A stretch of 8,517 nucleotides of DNA from Bacteroidota bacterium (GTDB lineage Bacteria; Bacteroidota; Bacteroidia; Flavobacteriales; Flavobacteriaceae): assembly GCA_022560715.1 (NCBI GenBank), contig JADFSQ010000058.1:1-8517 (forward strand), in the 5' to 3' direction. Shown in pieces: positions 7,401-8,517 of this stretch. A model generated the notes under the pieces. It was not told where the DNA came from, searched no databases, and worked only from the letters and a program-made list of their open reading frames with translations. Each line of letters opens with the position of its first letter. Position 1 is the first letter of the stretch. Position numbers and translations under genes: made by a program.

Positions 7401-8517
7401 TTGGCAACCAGATTGCCATTAAATATCATTTCTTGTATAGTTCCTGAAACGGCAATATCAATATAGCTGTAGTTATTATATTCTAAATTATAAATATCAC
7501 CTTTAACAAAAGTATTAAGCAATTGTTTTGTAAATCCTTTACCATTTACATCAAGGTTTACAGATACCTTTCCGACTTTAGGATTGTTTAAAAACGTTCC
7601 TATATCAAAATCGTCTAAAGTAATATTTCCTTTGTAGGATGCATTGTCAATATTATCAATATCGTTCATTTCTAAATTAGCAATTATATAGCCAAGTTTA
7701 GTATCCATTTCAATATCAGCATTTAAAGTTTTAGAAGTCAATATCGTGCTACCATGTATAGTGAATTTTCCCAATTCATCTAAAGATGATGGCAACGATT
7801 TGCCAAGTACATTGGGCAACAATGCTCTTAAGTCTTTATATGTTGAAGAAAGCCTTTTAAAATGAGCATCCATAACAAAATTACCTTTCTCTTTATTAAA
7901 CAGGTTTTTAAAATTGATGGTTCCGTCAATTAAAGTTTCACGAGAGGTTTTGAGAAACAAGTTGCTTGCAGTTAAATCGTTTAAAGTGCCTGAAAGCGTC
8001 ACATTAAACGTCGCACTTTGATTTTTACCAAATTCGTTATAAAACCTGTTAAGCTCATTTAAAGCAATTTTAGAATCGATAAAAGTTGCACTCACTTTAA
8101 CACTATCAACAAAATATTGTAAATCTTTTCGATTATAATCAAATTTCAAACTGCCTTTAAGTGTTGAGTTTTCTGTTTTAATTTGAAGATTTTCAAAAGT
8201 CATTCCCTGTAAAGAATAGTTGAAATTTGTTATTAGGTTTTTAATTTCTACACCACGCGTATCTTTAAAACTAAACTTGTTTATTCTTGCGCTAACAATA
8301 GGTCCACTAATTAAAAAATTTGTAGCATTAATGTTTAGGTCTTTAAAAACAAAAACCTGCTGTATGTCACGATTTTCATTGGTTAATCTAAATTCACTAT
8401 TGTAAATGGACACATCACTTGATGATAATAAAAAAGTATTTGTTTTTTTTTCTTTTTTTCTTTCATCAAACTTTGCGACAAAAATGTTCATGTTGGTTTC
8501 TGTTTCGCCACTATATG
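4418..8517 (-). CDS. tamB: TamB-family translocation/assembly protein (DUF490), N-terminus missing
   Basis: The frame is open through the right edge. Before the ATG at 8491 eight more codons read YSGETETN without a stop, so that ATG is internal and about 1365 C-terminal residues are present. TamB proteins are anchored in the inner membrane and span the periplasm as a long beta-groove. They work with a BamA-like outer-membrane partner in envelope-protein assembly or lipid transport; in Bacteroidota this is thought to be TamL. The sequence shows long runs of alternating polar/hydrophobic beta-strands of the AsmA/TamB type. Numbered from that ATG, the C-terminal DUF490 domain covers about 820-1320, with GRLQRPQINGQLTL, DEGTYNFVYGGLIQKVFKV (about 1060) and GTLVWEGDPLKAQINIEAVYDD. 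The last 33 residues (1325-1357) are an added charged, Lys/Glu/Asn-rich tail ending LPEYLSFKKKTH. The N-terminal signal-anchor must lie beyond the window. Two A-tracts near 8443-8459 encode KKEKK. The gene is followed by pfkA on the same strand after 144 bp, far enough for a separate promoter. Confidence 0.92.
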   Translation of the reverse strand, partial: YSGETETNMNIFVAKFDERKKEKKTNTFLLSSSDVSIYNSEFRLTNENRDIQQVFVFKDLNINATNFLISGPIVSARINKFSFKDTRGVEIKNLITNFNYSLQGMTFENLQIKTENSTLKGSLKFDYNRKDLQYFVDSVKVSATFIDSKIALNELNRFYNEFGKNQSATFNVTLSGTLNDLTASNLFLKTSRETLIDGTINFKNLFNKEKGNFVMDAHFKRLSSTYKDLRALLPNVLGKSLPSSLDELGKFTIHGSTILTSKTLNADIEMDTKLGYIIANLEMNDIDNIDNASYKGNITLDDFDIGTFLNNPKVGKVSVNLDVNGKGFTKQLLNTFVKGDIYNLEYNNYSYIDIAVSGTIQEMIFNGNLVAKDKNLDLQFNGLVDFSEDIYNYNFAANVNYANLNALNFVSKDSTSIFTGQVKMNMKGTNLDNAQGSVSFINTLYKNQNDEYYFKDFSISSHFENDIRYINVNSPDIIEGSLYGKFKFRDVTKLLENSFGNIYTNYIPNEIESDQFINFNFKIYNKIAEVFYPDLKLGSNTFIKGRVESDAKNFNLTFKSPQIRLDDYFAKNIQLIIDNKNPIFNTYIEIDSIKTKYYNTSKFSLINVTRNDTLFIKTEFRGGKSNEDNFSLNLFYTINEENNSVFGFKKSEIEFKNNVWFVNEEKNNFNKIEFDRSFRNIKIDNLRLSYLKEEIELSGIIRDSSSYKNINLTFKDVELAKITPRIDSLALAGKVNGTLSIQQQNAAYFPESKIIIDDFKVNNFYLGSFKANIKGNESLTNYNVNVSLKDDTTESLKIVGNLDVSGTNSKLDLDINFNKFILNPLNPFGGGVITNMRGEITGNAKVTGRLQRPQINGQLTLDNGGLSMPYLNIDYAFTDNTIIGLKDQSFIFNKANLVDTEFFSKATLSGNISHINFSKWSLGLSIDTNKLLVLNTEYGEDALYYGTAFVSGIINVDGPMDQLVIIADVTTEEGTIFKIPLNDTETFGNHAYIHFLTPEEKEASLRGELIVTKYIKGLELYFDLSVNENAEIEIVIDKDSGSSIRGRGNGILLIEINTNGKFKMYGDFIVDEGTYNFVYGGLIQKVFKVKQGGTLVWEGDPLKAQINIEAVYDDIVANPSVLLDNPVNRSIPVEVRILLSGNLEKPDPIFDLSFPSVNTTLNSELQYRLNSNESKQLQALSLLATGTFFNQLRFDQQAIYGNLTERATAILNSFFSDEDGKLNLGFGYNIGENTPEYKTDDRAVVTITTKINDRILINGKVGVPIGGVNETVVAGDFEIEVLLNEEGNFSMKFFNRENDIRNFGEQIGYTQGMGISYNVEFDNFRELLAKIFKGNKKSKEEDKKNEENDGENALPEYLSFKKKTH

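Noticed and set aside
8489..8491. ATG at 8491 as the start of tamB
   Set aside because: The frame is open upstream to the window edge and the protein lacks the expected N-terminal membrane anchor, so this Met is internal.

Overview
The window looks like a chromosomal segment of a low-GC Bacteroidota bacterium, most likely a member of Flavobacteriia. The signs are A/T-rich coding DNA, start codons preceded by A-rich leaders rather than Shine-Dalgarno sequences, a flavobacterial-type XRE regulator ending in RIVIFYKEGSF, and a pfkA-gap-nagK run beside a large TamB-family gene. I recognise these from the family and from memory of related genomes; no search was run.

Layout: (1) 1-300, + strand: the 3' part of a small helix-turn-helix (XRE) regulator whose start lies outside the window. 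(2) 301-567: no confident gene. It holds a 116-bp foldable inverted repeat (329-444), richer in G+C than its surroundings, and a lysine-rich stretch that stays open in frame behind the stop of the next gene. (3) 568-1149, - strand: an unrecognised 193-aa protein with a soluble, possibly winged-helix N-terminal part and one C-terminal membrane helix. It converges on the XRE gene. (4) 1150-1392: an A/T-rich spacer with several inverted repeats and a possible terminator for the operon to its right. (5) 4273 down to 1393, - strand: a tight operon, pfkA - gap - nagK, with 13-18 nt gaps, encoding 6-phosphofructokinase, type I GAPDH and a BadF/BcrA-type N-acetylglucosamine kinase. (6) 4274-4417: a short spacer with a perfect 12-bp palindrome. 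(7) 4418-8517, - strand: about 1365 residues of a TamB (DUF490) translocation/assembly protein, open through the right edge, so its N-terminus is missing.

How the genes work together: pfkA and gap encode two control points of glycolysis, and nagK would feed amino-sugar into the same pathway or into cell-wall recycling, so the operon reads as a hexose and amino-sugar catabolic unit. TamB belongs to cell-envelope biogenesis (inner-to-outer membrane transport) and is a neighbour rather than a pathway partner. The 301-1260 stretch (orphan membrane protein plus a structured 3' repeat) looks like accessory DNA between conserved genes. It is the only part of the window that might hold something undescribed; the rest is ordinary core genome.
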